From positions 992,001 through 1,056,000 of the forward strand of contig NZ_CP014766.1 in the NCBI RefSeq assembly GCF_001611675.1: a stretch of DNA of 64,000 nucleotides, in the 5' to 3' direction. Below, in pieces: positions 1 to 7,598 of this stretch; within the stretch, counting starts at the first letter, position 1; each line of letters begins with the position of its first letter. The notes beneath the pieces were generated by a model. The model had not been told where the DNA came from. It saw nothing but the letters and a program-made list of their open reading frames with translations, and searched no databases. The position numbers were made by a program, and so were the translations under genes. The DNA is from Pontibacter akesuensis (GTDB lineage: Bacteria > Bacteroidota > Bacteroidia > Cytophagales > Hymenobacteraceae).

Positions 1-1027
1 GGGTGCTGATATTCTCTGTCAACGTGTCTACGATGGGCCGGAAGCCGAGCACCTTGTCCAGGAAATCCTTGTTAAAGGAGTCCAGCACCGATTTCAGGTT
101 TCCCAGGCTGGCCGCCATATCAGAATTCAGCTTGGGCAGCAGGTGCGTTTGCAGGAAAGTATAATACTCGTTCTGATGCCTGTCTCTGGTGCTGCGGGCG
201 TTTTTGAGCGCGTTGTTGCCCATCAGGGTGAGCAGCAAGCCAAAGAAACTACCGGCCATGGCAATCAGCACACCAAACAGGAAGGATGGAATATTCTGGT
301 CTGTGATAAAGGAACCTGCTTCTGAACCAACTTCATCAGCTCCCAAACCTGAAAACACCAAGGTTGACAAACCGATGATCACCCCAGAGAAGGTACCCAG
401 CAGGCCAATGTATAGCGGTGTGGCCACTGTCGACTGCACTTCATCGTCCAGCGCCTCGGAATAGCGCTCGGCTACATCCTTCAGAATATCAAAATCAGCG
501 GCGGCCCCTTTGTTGCGCCGGAGGTACTCGTTCGTGTTTTTGATGATTTTCTGAAACGTCTCGGACGGATTCCGAACCTCGATCAGATCGGTAGTGGCGG
601 CTTTACCCTTCGTGGCGGCCATACTTGCCTCAGGGTCGCCTTCCACCAGGTGAATGTTGTTGGCCTTTATCAGCTGGTCCAGCTTCTCGACAGTGGTGGT
701 GTAGGACGGTACGGCACCGTTTTTTACCTCCACCTGCAGCACGTTGTCCTTCGCCGACACGATTCGTTTCAGCACCGGGTTGGTAGCCGAATACTCCCGG
801 AAAGCATGGCCCGCTAGGAGAATTCCCCACAGCTGCTCGGCCGGTATACTTGCCGGGGCAGCTGTGGGTGTGTCGTCCAGAAAACGTTCCTGTACGGATA
901 ATTGCGCTTCGGAAGGAAACAGGTTCTGGATCAGCGCTATCTTACTTTTGGTGTTCCGGAACACATAGAACTGGTAACCAAGTATAAGCAGTACGAGTAA
1001 CGCCTCAAGAATAAAAATCCCTTCCAT
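1..1027 (-). CDS. MotA/TolQ/ExbB-like proton-channel family protein (partial, C-terminus off window)
   Basis: I translated this frame by eye from the ATG at 1027-1025. It stays open for 342 codons to the window edge, so the C-terminus is missing. Residues 4-20 form a hydrophobic helix followed by basic residues (N-out). Residues about 25-200 are soluble. Helices at about 204-224 and 248-270 flank a short loop. The second helix begins TPLYIGLLGTFSGVIIGL, closely resembling the PLLGLLGT core of the MotA/TolQ/ExbB family, and the third contains FGVLIAMAGSFFGLLL. In that family such proteins form the ring of an ion-driven motor. The start lies 9 bp after the stop of the upstream Q/R-rich protein gene, so they are surely co-transcribed. 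The specific role is unknown; family assignment is fairly secure. Confidence 0.8.
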   Translation of the reverse strand, partial: MEGIFILEALLVLLILGYQFYVFRNTKSKIALIQNLFPSEAQLSVQERFLDDTPTAAPASIPAEQLWGILLAGHAFREYSATNPVLKRIVSAKDNVLQVEVKNGAVPSYTTTVEKLDQLIKANNIHLVEGDPEASMAATKGKAATTDLIEVRNPSETFQKIIKNTNEYLRRNKGAAADFDILKDVAERYSEALDDEVQSTVATPLYIGLLGTFSGVIIGLSTLVFSGLGADEVGSEAGSFITDQNIPSFLFGVLIAMAGSFFGLLLTLMGNNALKNARSTRDRHQNEYYTFLQTHLLPKLNSDMAASLGNLKSVLDSFNKDFLDKVLGFRPIVDTLTENIST

Positions 1028-1036
1028 GTAAGCGGT

Positions 1037-2002
1037 CTATCTGAAATCTATCCGTGCCTTCTCATGGATTCTCCATCCATTACCTACTCTGGTAAGCACA
1101 CCATCCTGCTGCTGCACCACCTTGTTTACCATGCGGTTCGATGGCTTTTCAAAGTCGAAGGCGTTTTCCAAACGGTCAATGCCCTGCGCAATCACAAAGG
1201 CGTGGTTACCGGCCAGGTTAAATCTATACTTGGTGATGTGGCCCCCATCAGCCGGAACGTCCACCTCAATATAACTATCGGAGTCCGGTTGCTGCTGCAA
1301 TTGGTGCGCACGGATCACGCCGTCTTCAGGTATGATGGCATAGCGTATACCTGATTCCATAACAGCGGGTGCTGCCTGATCCGGTGCTGCGGCGCTTTGC
1401 TCCAGTTCATCCAGCAAACCGCCCTGCGTAAACTCCAGCGCTGGGGCATTGCGTTGCCGTATTGGCTGCTCGCTCTCTGCATCCTGCAAGTCACTTCTGT
1501 CCATGGGCTCGTTGCGGCGCCTGTTCTCTCTTCTTCGTCTCGGCTGCTGCGCCCCATCCTCCAGTTGTTGACCTGGCTGTTGCTGATTTGGTTGTTGCTG
1601 CTGCCGGGGCTGCCTTTCCCTTTGCTCCTGCCGTTGCTCTGGCTGCTGCTCTCGAGATTGCTGCTCTTGCCGTGGCTGCTTTTGCCTTGGCTCGTTCTGG
1701 CGCTCCTGGCGGGACTCATTTTGTCGCTCCGGGCGCTCCTGGCGCGGCTTGTTCTGCCTCTCCTCCTGATCCTCTGAGCGCTGCTTCTTTCTTCTGCCGC
1801 CTTCGCTCGGCTCGTTGGATGCCCTGTTTCCCCTGCCTGCATTGCCCTCATACTTCCTGAGGCGCTCGTCCAGCATGTTGATTTTTTCCCTCAGTGCCTC
1901 CACCCGCTTCACCATGATGTTGTGCGAACTGTTAGCCCTGATAAAGGCGAAACCGGCCCCCACCAGGGAAATAAGGCTTATTATAATTGCTACATATTCC
2001 AT
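1037..2002 (-). CDS. Membrane-anchored protein with coiled coil and Q/R-rich linker, unknown function
   Basis: 321 residues, family not recognised. Residues 3-22 are one transmembrane helix followed by K/R (cytoplasmic C-terminus predicted). Residues about 28-53 (VKRVEALREKINMLDERLRK) look like a coiled coil. Residues about 55-190 are low complexity, dominated by Q, R, E, P and N, and strongly basic. Residues about 216-321 form a folded, beta-rich domain (begins GIRYAIIPEDG, contains HAFVIAQGIDRLENAFDF). It sits between the actin-like ATPase gene (45 bp) and the channel-like gene (9 bp) in one minus-strand operon. A plausible but unproven role is a tether linking the cytoplasmic filament proteins to the membrane channel. 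The leucine-rich frames on the opposite strand are shadows of the Q-rich codons. Confidence 0.85.
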   Translation of the reverse strand: MEYVAIIISLISLVGAGFAFIRANSSHNIMVKRVEALREKINMLDERLRKYEGNAGRGNRASNEPSEGGRRKKQRSEDQEERQNKPRQERPERQNESRQERQNEPRQKQPRQEQQSREQQPEQRQEQRERQPRQQQQPNQQQPGQQLEDGAQQPRRRRENRRRNEPMDRSDLQDAESEQPIRQRNAPALEFTQGGLLDELEQSAAAPDQAAPAVMESGIRYAIIPEDGVIRAHQLQQQPDSDSYIEVDVPADGGHITKYRFNLAGNHAFVIAQGIDRLENAFDFEKPSNRMVNKVVQQQDGVLTRVGNGWRIHEKARIDFR

Positions 2003-2047
2003 GTGCTCGTGCTTTTGTTCTTTTTTGATGATGTTAATACAGCTACT

Positions 2048-5000
2048 CTAAGAGATCGCGCTAACCTGCGACTGCTGCCTGTACAGTTCTTTCGACAGCA
2101 AATATAGCGATTGTTTTAGTGGCATGAAGAACATGGTCTCGTGCAACTGCTCGCGGTCTGTCAGGCCGCGAACCGTATCCTCCAGCACCATGGTATAGCT
2201 GTCCTGCAGGTTGGAGCGCATGAAATCGAGCACGCGCATCGGGTCTACCTCCACACCCATCGAGCGCATCAGCGGCGAAATGTCCGGATCGTCAAGCAAT
2301 AGCTCCAGGCAGTTCATTACGTTATCCATCACATGCTGGCGCAGCTCGCCCGTTATCTGGGTTTTAGTTACCGGCGTCAGGGCTTCTGCGATGTTAATAG
2401 ACCCTGTTGGCTTCATGATCGGGATATTGGTCAGATCGTTCAGATCTGTTCCTTCCAGGGCCATAGCACCACCATTAGCAGTTACCTGCTTCGGATTATC
2501 TACCAGCACCAACTTAAAGTTAGCCGGTGGCTCCTGCCCCGTCACCTTATGGAAAATGGCCTTCGCATAGCGCTCTACATTCGAAAGGTTATTGCCTGCG
2601 CTCAACAGCTTGATGTACAAACTACCACGGCCACTGAACGAGATATAGCGCGGCACTTTCACATCGAGTTGCTGCACCAGTTGTGCCAGGTGGTACATGA
2701 GCGCACCAAAGTGCAGGTAGAACATTAACCGGAGCTGGCGCGCCTGCAGAAGCTGTGAGCTGTAGTTTAGTTCTTTGTCATAACTGAACAGCAGCGAGCT
2801 GATATCGGCAGAGTTGAAGTCCGGGTTATCGAGCGCCGTTTCCAGGAACTTGCGGTATTCGCGTCCTTCTTCTGTTAGCGGAATGCGCAACACGTGGTCC
2901 ACGCCGTACTGCAGCAGACCATTGTCTTTGCTCGTTTTCACCGTGGCAAACCCATCGCCCCACAGGTCGTTGCCGGCAAAGCGGAAGGAAGAACTGTGTG
3001 ATGGCTTACGGTTTGTGAACAACAGCACGTCGGTGGTACCACCGCCAATGTCTACGTTGATCAGGTTCTCATCCTGGCTCGGCACTACGGCACCTGTTCT
3101 GGACAGGAAGTAGAATGGCGCCACGGATTCTGTGATGCAAACCGTATTTCTGCCGTTTTTGAATACGCTGTTGTACACGCCGTCCCACACGTTCTGGAAC
3201 ATGTTGCGCGAGTACTCATCAAAGCTAAGCGGGGCAAACCACACGATCTTTGTGCTGGCCACATTGCCGTTGTTCATCACCACCTTGTTCTTTATCAGGA
3301 GCATGATTTCGGTGAAGAACGCCTCAATGCGGCGCTTGCCGGCGTTCGTCAGCGTTTCACTCCACTTCAGGTCGGTATGATACGTTTGCTTGTACTGGTC
3401 CTGGTGCGTGCCTTCGGTGTTGATGGAGAAACCGATGTTGATGTTGCCGAACAGGTTCGTGATTTGATTTTCAAAGTCAATCGACTCGCAGGTTGCTGTT
3501 CTGGTCGGGAAGTTATACAGTGAGCCACCGGAGCCGATGATCAAGGGTATAAACTCACGCTTGAGCAAGGTTTCCACGGCGAACAATCGACCGAAACCGC
3601 GCTTGTGGAAGCGCTGGTAATCCGTCAGTGCCGGATCTTCTGAAGGCTTGTTCAGCATCACCAGTTGCTGGTCGTTGGCGGTAATGGAGAACTCACGCGG
3701 CGGCTGGTTCGAACCCGAAGTATAGGCAATGTGCGTGTTTGAGGTTCCGAAGTCGATGGCAAAGGTGAAGTTGTGTATCCCCTGCTGTTTCTCCTCATAC
3801 TTCGGCACGATCAGCGCCTTTCCATCAACGTCTACCCCGGCATGCGTGAACTCCGCCACATCGAAATGCGTGCCGCGAACCTCGTAATAAGTACTGCCGG
3901 CGCTGCTGTTGCTTTTCTTCGTTCGCTTGTGCGCCGTAGCAGAAATAATACCGCCTCCAGCTTCCAGCTGTTTGCCGCCGACATAGAAGGCCAGCGAATG
4001 ATTCTTGTTCACCAGCAGCGGATCGATGTCCTCATCCACCAGCATCACCTTGTAGAAGTCGTTGTACTGCACGGCGTCCGTGAACTTGTAGAAAGGGAAC
4101 ACGCCCAATCCGATCTTGGACTTCACGATGCGGCCTTTTTCCGGTATCACATTGCCGTTTGCATCTTTCGAATTCAGCGGGTTGTCGTAGTAGCTGCGCT
4201 CATACACCACATTTCCTTTTTCGGTCGGTATGCTTAGCGTTACCCGCACATGGTTCACATCGATGTGGAACGTGAGGTGGTTGGCGAGGTCCTGCGGTGA
4301 GAAGAATTCAAAGTATAAGCTCGTGATCGGCAACAGGTAGTTGAAAGACTTCTCTGTTACTCCCGGCTGGTACACTACGGTGCCGCTGTAGAAGCGGTCG
4401 GTGTTTACCTCGTACGGCACCTGCACCAGCGTTTCCTGCAGCAGGTCGTTGATGGTCAGGTACGGATAGTTGAATCCGACACCCGGCAGGGAGCGGTTCT
4501 CCAGTGGTTTTTCATCAGCGTAACCAACCACTGTATTTACCGGCCAGGCCAGGTTGTTCACATACTTCACGTCCGGTGCTAAGCGTAGTTCAGGCTTCAG
4601 CACAATCGGCCGCTCGCCTGCAAAACCGGTGTGGGTCGGACGAATGAACAGGTCGCTGCTCGTCACAGCTGTCTGGTCTTTTTTCACCAAGAAATTTATA
4701 TGCCCTACATGTACCGGGTTCTGCTGGAAATCCACCAACTGTAAATATTCAGAAGCAATGGCTCCCTGGCCCACGGCACCTGCCATGTTGATCTTGCGCA
4801 GCAGGTTCTCGTCCAGCGCATTGTACACCGCCGGAAAAGCCTGTATCATCGCTGGGTTTGATACAAAAAGCTTGTGCACATACTCCCTGAAATCCTGCTC
4901 CCTGTCCTCCAGCGACACATAGTTATGATCGAAGTAGGTGCCGATGTTCTGGGCACGGTTCATACTTAAAGGCTGCACATTTGGCGCCACAAACAGGAAT

Positions 5001-5512
5001 GTCAGCGGCGAGGTGCCGCCTATCAATTGCATGTGCCGATCACCGCGGTTGTTCGTAGACTCGAAGAATATCAGGAAAATATCTTCGATGCCCTGAAAGC
5101 GGCTGTCGTTCATGAACAGCTCCAGGGTGCGGCCCAGCAAACTCGTATTCTGGTTTGCCTGCATCGCACCCAACTGCTGGTGCTTGTTCCAGCGGCGGAT
5201 GATGATCTTGTTGCCAGCCTGAGCATAGCTCTGGTGGTTGTACAGCAGCTCCCACAAATCCCAGAAGTGCGTCACGAACTTGTGGTAAATGGTGTTGTTT
5301 CCACTTCCTGCCACACCGCGCTTCACAAAATCGAAAGCAGTTTCGAAGAGGTGCATTCGGGCAAAAGGCGTCGGAATAGAGGCATTGATCTTTAAGGCTC
5401 TGCCACCGGCGCCATCGGTTATATCTTTGATCTCGGTGCTCGTGATCTGGCTGGTTTTTGCCCAACCTTCCACGTTAGAACCGGTTTTATGTAGACGAAG
5501 TACTTTCGGCAT
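2048..5512 (-). CDS. Large protein with C-terminal actin/Hsp70-like ATPase domain
   Basis: 1154 residues. The N-terminal half (about 1-575) is unfamiliar, with mixed alpha/beta then beta-rich sequence, no signal peptide and no membrane helix. From about residue 580 the actin/Hsp70 fold is visible: phosphate-1 loop FAIDFGTSNTHIAY (about 582-596), phosphate-2 loop NVDIGGGTTDVLLF (about 815-830) and an adenosine-type motif ISFSGRGSLY (about 958-968). Family knowledge predicts ATP binding and possibly filament formation or chaperone-like cycling. The gene follows the tubulin-like gene after a 212-bp spacer holding an inverted repeat, and precedes the membrane-tether gene. The proteobacterial SrfB virulence factors also have an Hsp70-like part, but I cannot claim homology. 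ATPase fold likely; biological role unknown. Confidence 0.85.
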   Translation of the reverse strand: MPKVLRLHKTGSNVEGWAKTSQITSTEIKDITDGAGGRALKINASIPTPFARMHLFETAFDFVKRGVAGSGNNTIYHKFVTHFWDLWELLYNHQSYAQAGNKIIIRRWNKHQQLGAMQANQNTSLLGRTLELFMNDSRFQGIEDIFLIFFESTNNRGDRHMQLIGGTSPLTFLFVAPNVQPLSMNRAQNIGTYFDHNYVSLEDREQDFREYVHKLFVSNPAMIQAFPAVYNALDENLLRKINMAGAVGQGAIASEYLQLVDFQQNPVHVGHINFLVKKDQTAVTSSDLFIRPTHTGFAGERPIVLKPELRLAPDVKYVNNLAWPVNTVVGYADEKPLENRSLPGVGFNYPYLTINDLLQETLVQVPYEVNTDRFYSGTVVYQPGVTEKSFNYLLPITSLYFEFFSPQDLANHLTFHIDVNHVRVTLSIPTEKGNVVYERSYYDNPLNSKDANGNVIPEKGRIVKSKIGLGVFPFYKFTDAVQYNDFYKVMLVDEDIDPLLVNKNHSLAFYVGGKQLEAGGGIISATAHKRTKKSNSSAGSTYYEVRGTHFDVAEFTHAGVDVDGKALIVPKYEEKQQGIHNFTFAIDFGTSNTHIAYTSGSNQPPREFSITANDQQLVMLNKPSEDPALTDYQRFHKRGFGRLFAVETLLKREFIPLIIGSGGSLYNFPTRTATCESIDFENQITNLFGNINIGFSINTEGTHQDQYKQTYHTDLKWSETLTNAGKRRIEAFFTEIMLLIKNKVVMNNGNVASTKIVWFAPLSFDEYSRNMFQNVWDGVYNSVFKNGRNTVCITESVAPFYFLSRTGAVVPSQDENLINVDIGGGTTDVLLFTNRKPSHSSSFRFAGNDLWGDGFATVKTSKDNGLLQYGVDHVLRIPLTEEGREYRKFLETALDNPDFNSADISSLLFSYDKELNYSSQLLQARQLRLMFYLHFGALMYHLAQLVQQLDVKVPRYISFSGRGSLYIKLLSAGNNLSNVERYAKAIFHKVTGQEPPANFKLVLVDNPKQVTANGGAMALEGTDLNDLTNIPIMKPTGSINIAEALTPVTKTQITGELRQHVMDNVMNCLELLLDDPDISPLMRSMGVEVDPMRVLDFMRSNLQDSYTMVLEDTVRGLTDREQLHETMFFMPLKQSLYLLSKELYRQQSQVSAIS

Positions 5513-5603
5513 GTTCGTTTTATTTTGTTAAAGTACAAAGAGAGCTTAGCAGCCCTTCACTTTATTTATGCTTTGGGGATCAGCAGCTACACTTGTTATC
5601 CCA

Positions 5604-5712
5604 CTGTCCCCTTGAGGGGACTATAGGGGTGTTTGGCATCTGTTGATAAGAGGTCTTATTTCAGCAAAAGTTCGTGCACGATTACACCCCTGCGGTCCCA
5701 TCAAGGGGACAG
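5604..5712. repeat. 29-bp imperfect inverted repeat within the operon (REP-like)
   Basis: Arms 5604-5632 and 5684-5712 both read CTGTCCCCTTGA...GGGGTGT when one is reverse-complemented, with about four mismatches in 29 positions and a 51-base loop. It lies between the tubulin-like stop (5725) and the actin-like start (5512), so a long stem-loop would form in the operon mRNA. There is no run of T after the stem, so a terminator is unlikely. A REP/MITE-like insertion or an mRNA-processing site fits better. Confidence 0.75.
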
Positions 5713-5724
5713 TCTCTTATTCGT

Positions 5725-7176
5725 TTAACTATACTTCAGCTTATCCTCCACCAGCGCATCTGTCGCGGTTTCGAAGGCCTTAATCGTTGCCTTGAAGGCA
5801 TCCCGGTCAGAGATGGATTCGGAGGCGCGGTTAAGCTCTTTTACAAAGGAGCCCTGGTGGATGCCCTTGTTCAGGAAACCGGTCTCGATGTGCTTGTCTG
5901 ACACCATGCGGTTGAAGTCGGTTTCGTTCAGGTTCAGCGCGTCAAACGTTCTTTCCTGTCGGCCTAATTCGCGCAGCCACGACTGGTAGCCATACTCCGG
6001 ACTCGCCAGAAACTTGTTCAGCTCTTTGAACACTGGTTCGTTTCGAAGCGCGCCCGTCAGATCCACGCCTTTGGCATAGGCCGCCTGCGAATCGCTTGGC
6101 AGGTGATTCGTATAATAGCGCTCGAGATAATGGAAGCGGATCAACTGCTTGGCAATGCGGTCTTTTGTCTCATTGTCGAGGTGCGAGAACTGCACGTTGC
6201 TCACGTCTTCGCGCAGGCCATACTCGTGGTATACTTCGTTTCCGGAAAGCTCATTGTCGGAGTAATCCATGAAGTCCACGATAGCCAAAGCACTCAACAG
6301 CTCCACCAGGTGCGCATCGTTCTTCTGGCTGGCACGGCCCGGGTTGTTCTCCATCGGTTTGTCTGGCGTGTCTCCCATGTAGTAGACCGCGTTAACGCCG
6401 TTCAGGTGGTTCTGGTAGTAGGACAGCGCATCCTTTGCCTTGGTAGTGAAAGTATTGGAGTCGATGAAATCAGCTTCTACACCAGCGGCTGGTTGCTCCA
6501 ACGAGAAGTACGGCAGCACTACCATGGCACCTGTCAGCGCAGAGTTCAGGCTGGCGGCGTTTGGCAGGCCCGTACGTGTATCCTTGAAGTTCTTCAGCAG
6601 CAGCGGGAAACCAGCAGCGCCTGTGCCGCCAAATATCGAGCTCACGAAGAAAATGCGGTCTCCGGCCTGGAAGTTGGAAGCGAAAAAGCGCATCTCCGGC
6701 GAATCGATGATCTCGTTCAGTACTACGCTACCCACATTCGGACTTCCACGGAAACCTACATCCAGGCTATTGTTCAGGTTCTCAGGCGTAAACAGCAGGT
6801 CGATCAGCGCCTGGCTTTCGATGTCGAGCTGGTTGTAGCCCACATGGTCTTTGAAAGGCTTGTTGATCCCGCCGAAATCGTATACAAAGCTGTCGCGGAT
6901 CTTTGCGGTGCCGTCGCCGGCTATACTTGAAAGCGTGCTGATATCGGTATGGAAGAAACCTTCCTCACGGTGGCCGAGTGCGCTGTGGATGTGCTTGTAG
7001 GTTTTAAGCAGTTCCACAGTGCGGTTCATGTCGCCGTTCTGGGTATCGGGATCAATGATGATCGGTACTATTTTATCACAGTTCTGAATCTTGACACCTG
7101 CCGCCATCAGCATGACCAGCGAGCGGATCACGCGGGAGCCTGTGCCTCCTATTCCGAATACAAAAAGTTTTGCCAT
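5725..7176 (-). CDS. Tubulin/FtsZ-like GTPase domain protein (Tubulin_2-like)
   Basis: 483 residues. The N-terminus LFVFGIGGTGSRVIRSLVML (about 4-23) is a Rossmann-like glycine loop. FFVSSIFGGTGAAGFPLLL (about 176-194) matches the tubulin/FtsZ signature (GGTGxxG) that contacts nucleotide phosphates. This arrangement, with an early GGTG and a later GGTGAAG, matches my memory of the bacterial tubulin-like family Pfam calls Tubulin_2, not the cell-division FtsZ. Known tubulin relatives polymerise with GTP; here that is inference. The start is 3 bp after the stop of the three-helix membrane protein gene, so the genes are translationally close. No membrane segment is visible, so it is probably cytoplasmic. 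Confidence 0.85.
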   Translation of the reverse strand: MAKLFVFGIGGTGSRVIRSLVMLMAAGVKIQNCDKIVPIIIDPDTQNGDMNRTVELLKTYKHIHSALGHREEGFFHTDISTLSSIAGDGTAKIRDSFVYDFGGINKPFKDHVGYNQLDIESQALIDLLFTPENLNNSLDVGFRGSPNVGSVVLNEIIDSPEMRFFASNFQAGDRIFFVSSIFGGTGAAGFPLLLKNFKDTRTGLPNAASLNSALTGAMVVLPYFSLEQPAAGVEADFIDSNTFTTKAKDALSYYQNHLNGVNAVYYMGDTPDKPMENNPGRASQKNDAHLVELLSALAIVDFMDYSDNELSGNEVYHEYGLREDVSNVQFSHLDNETKDRIAKQLIRFHYLERYYTNHLPSDSQAAYAKGVDLTGALRNEPVFKELNKFLASPEYGYQSWLRELGRQERTFDALNLNETDFNRMVSDKHIETGFLNKGIHQGSFVKELNRASESISDRDAFKATIKAFETATDALVEDKLKYS

Positions 7177-7179
7177 AGT

Positions 7180-7593
7180 TTATTTCTTATTGGGCCATTT
7201 CATCGGGGTTGTCCATGCCTGCACAGAGCCCCGCTTGAGTAGTATAGAGAAAACGAAGAAAAGGATGAGACTGTATATCATGTTCACAAAAGCGAACATA
7301 TAGGTGTAAGAGTGCGTCTCAATGTCGTTGCCGCTCACCTGGGTGATAGGTATGATAAAGTGAATGATCGCGTTCAGGATCAGAAACATAACCCAGTGCT
7401 GCGTTTTATAAAGGCCGGTGCTCATCACACGGTTCAGCACATAGTAGTATAGAACCACCAGCGCCAGCGTGATGATGAAGAGCATCAGCCCGGTGTTTGG
7501 GAATACGACCTCGCGGTAATCGTTGGTGAAGTTGGCAGGGATGGGCCGGCCCAGCACCAGTTCGTAGAGTCCTGAAAAAAACTGTTGTATCAT
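7180..7593 (-). CDS. Small integral membrane protein, three predicted helices, unknown function
   Basis: 137 residues, not recognised. Hydrophobic helices at about residues 35-55, 66-87 and 100-121, with a short hydrophilic N-terminus and a basic C-terminal tail (WPNKK). It is squeezed between the vWA lipoprotein gene (5 bp) and the tubulin-like gene (3 bp), so it belongs to the same operon and probably the same complex. It could be the inner-membrane partner that couples the lipoprotein outside to the tubulin-like protein inside, but nothing in the sequence proves this. Confidence 0.8.
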   Translation of the reverse strand: MIQQFFSGLYELVLGRPIPANFTNDYREVVFPNTGLMLFIITLALVVLYYYVLNRVMSTGLYKTQHWVMFLILNAIIHFIIPITQVSGNDIETHSYTYMFAFVNMIYSLILFFVFSILLKRGSVQAWTTPMKWPNKK

Positions 7594-7598
7594 ACGTG

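Noticed and set aside
1397-1777. Leucine-rich hydrophobic frame on the plus strand
   Set aside because: It is the complement of the CAG/CGG-rich codons of the Q/R-rich protein gene, not a membrane protein.
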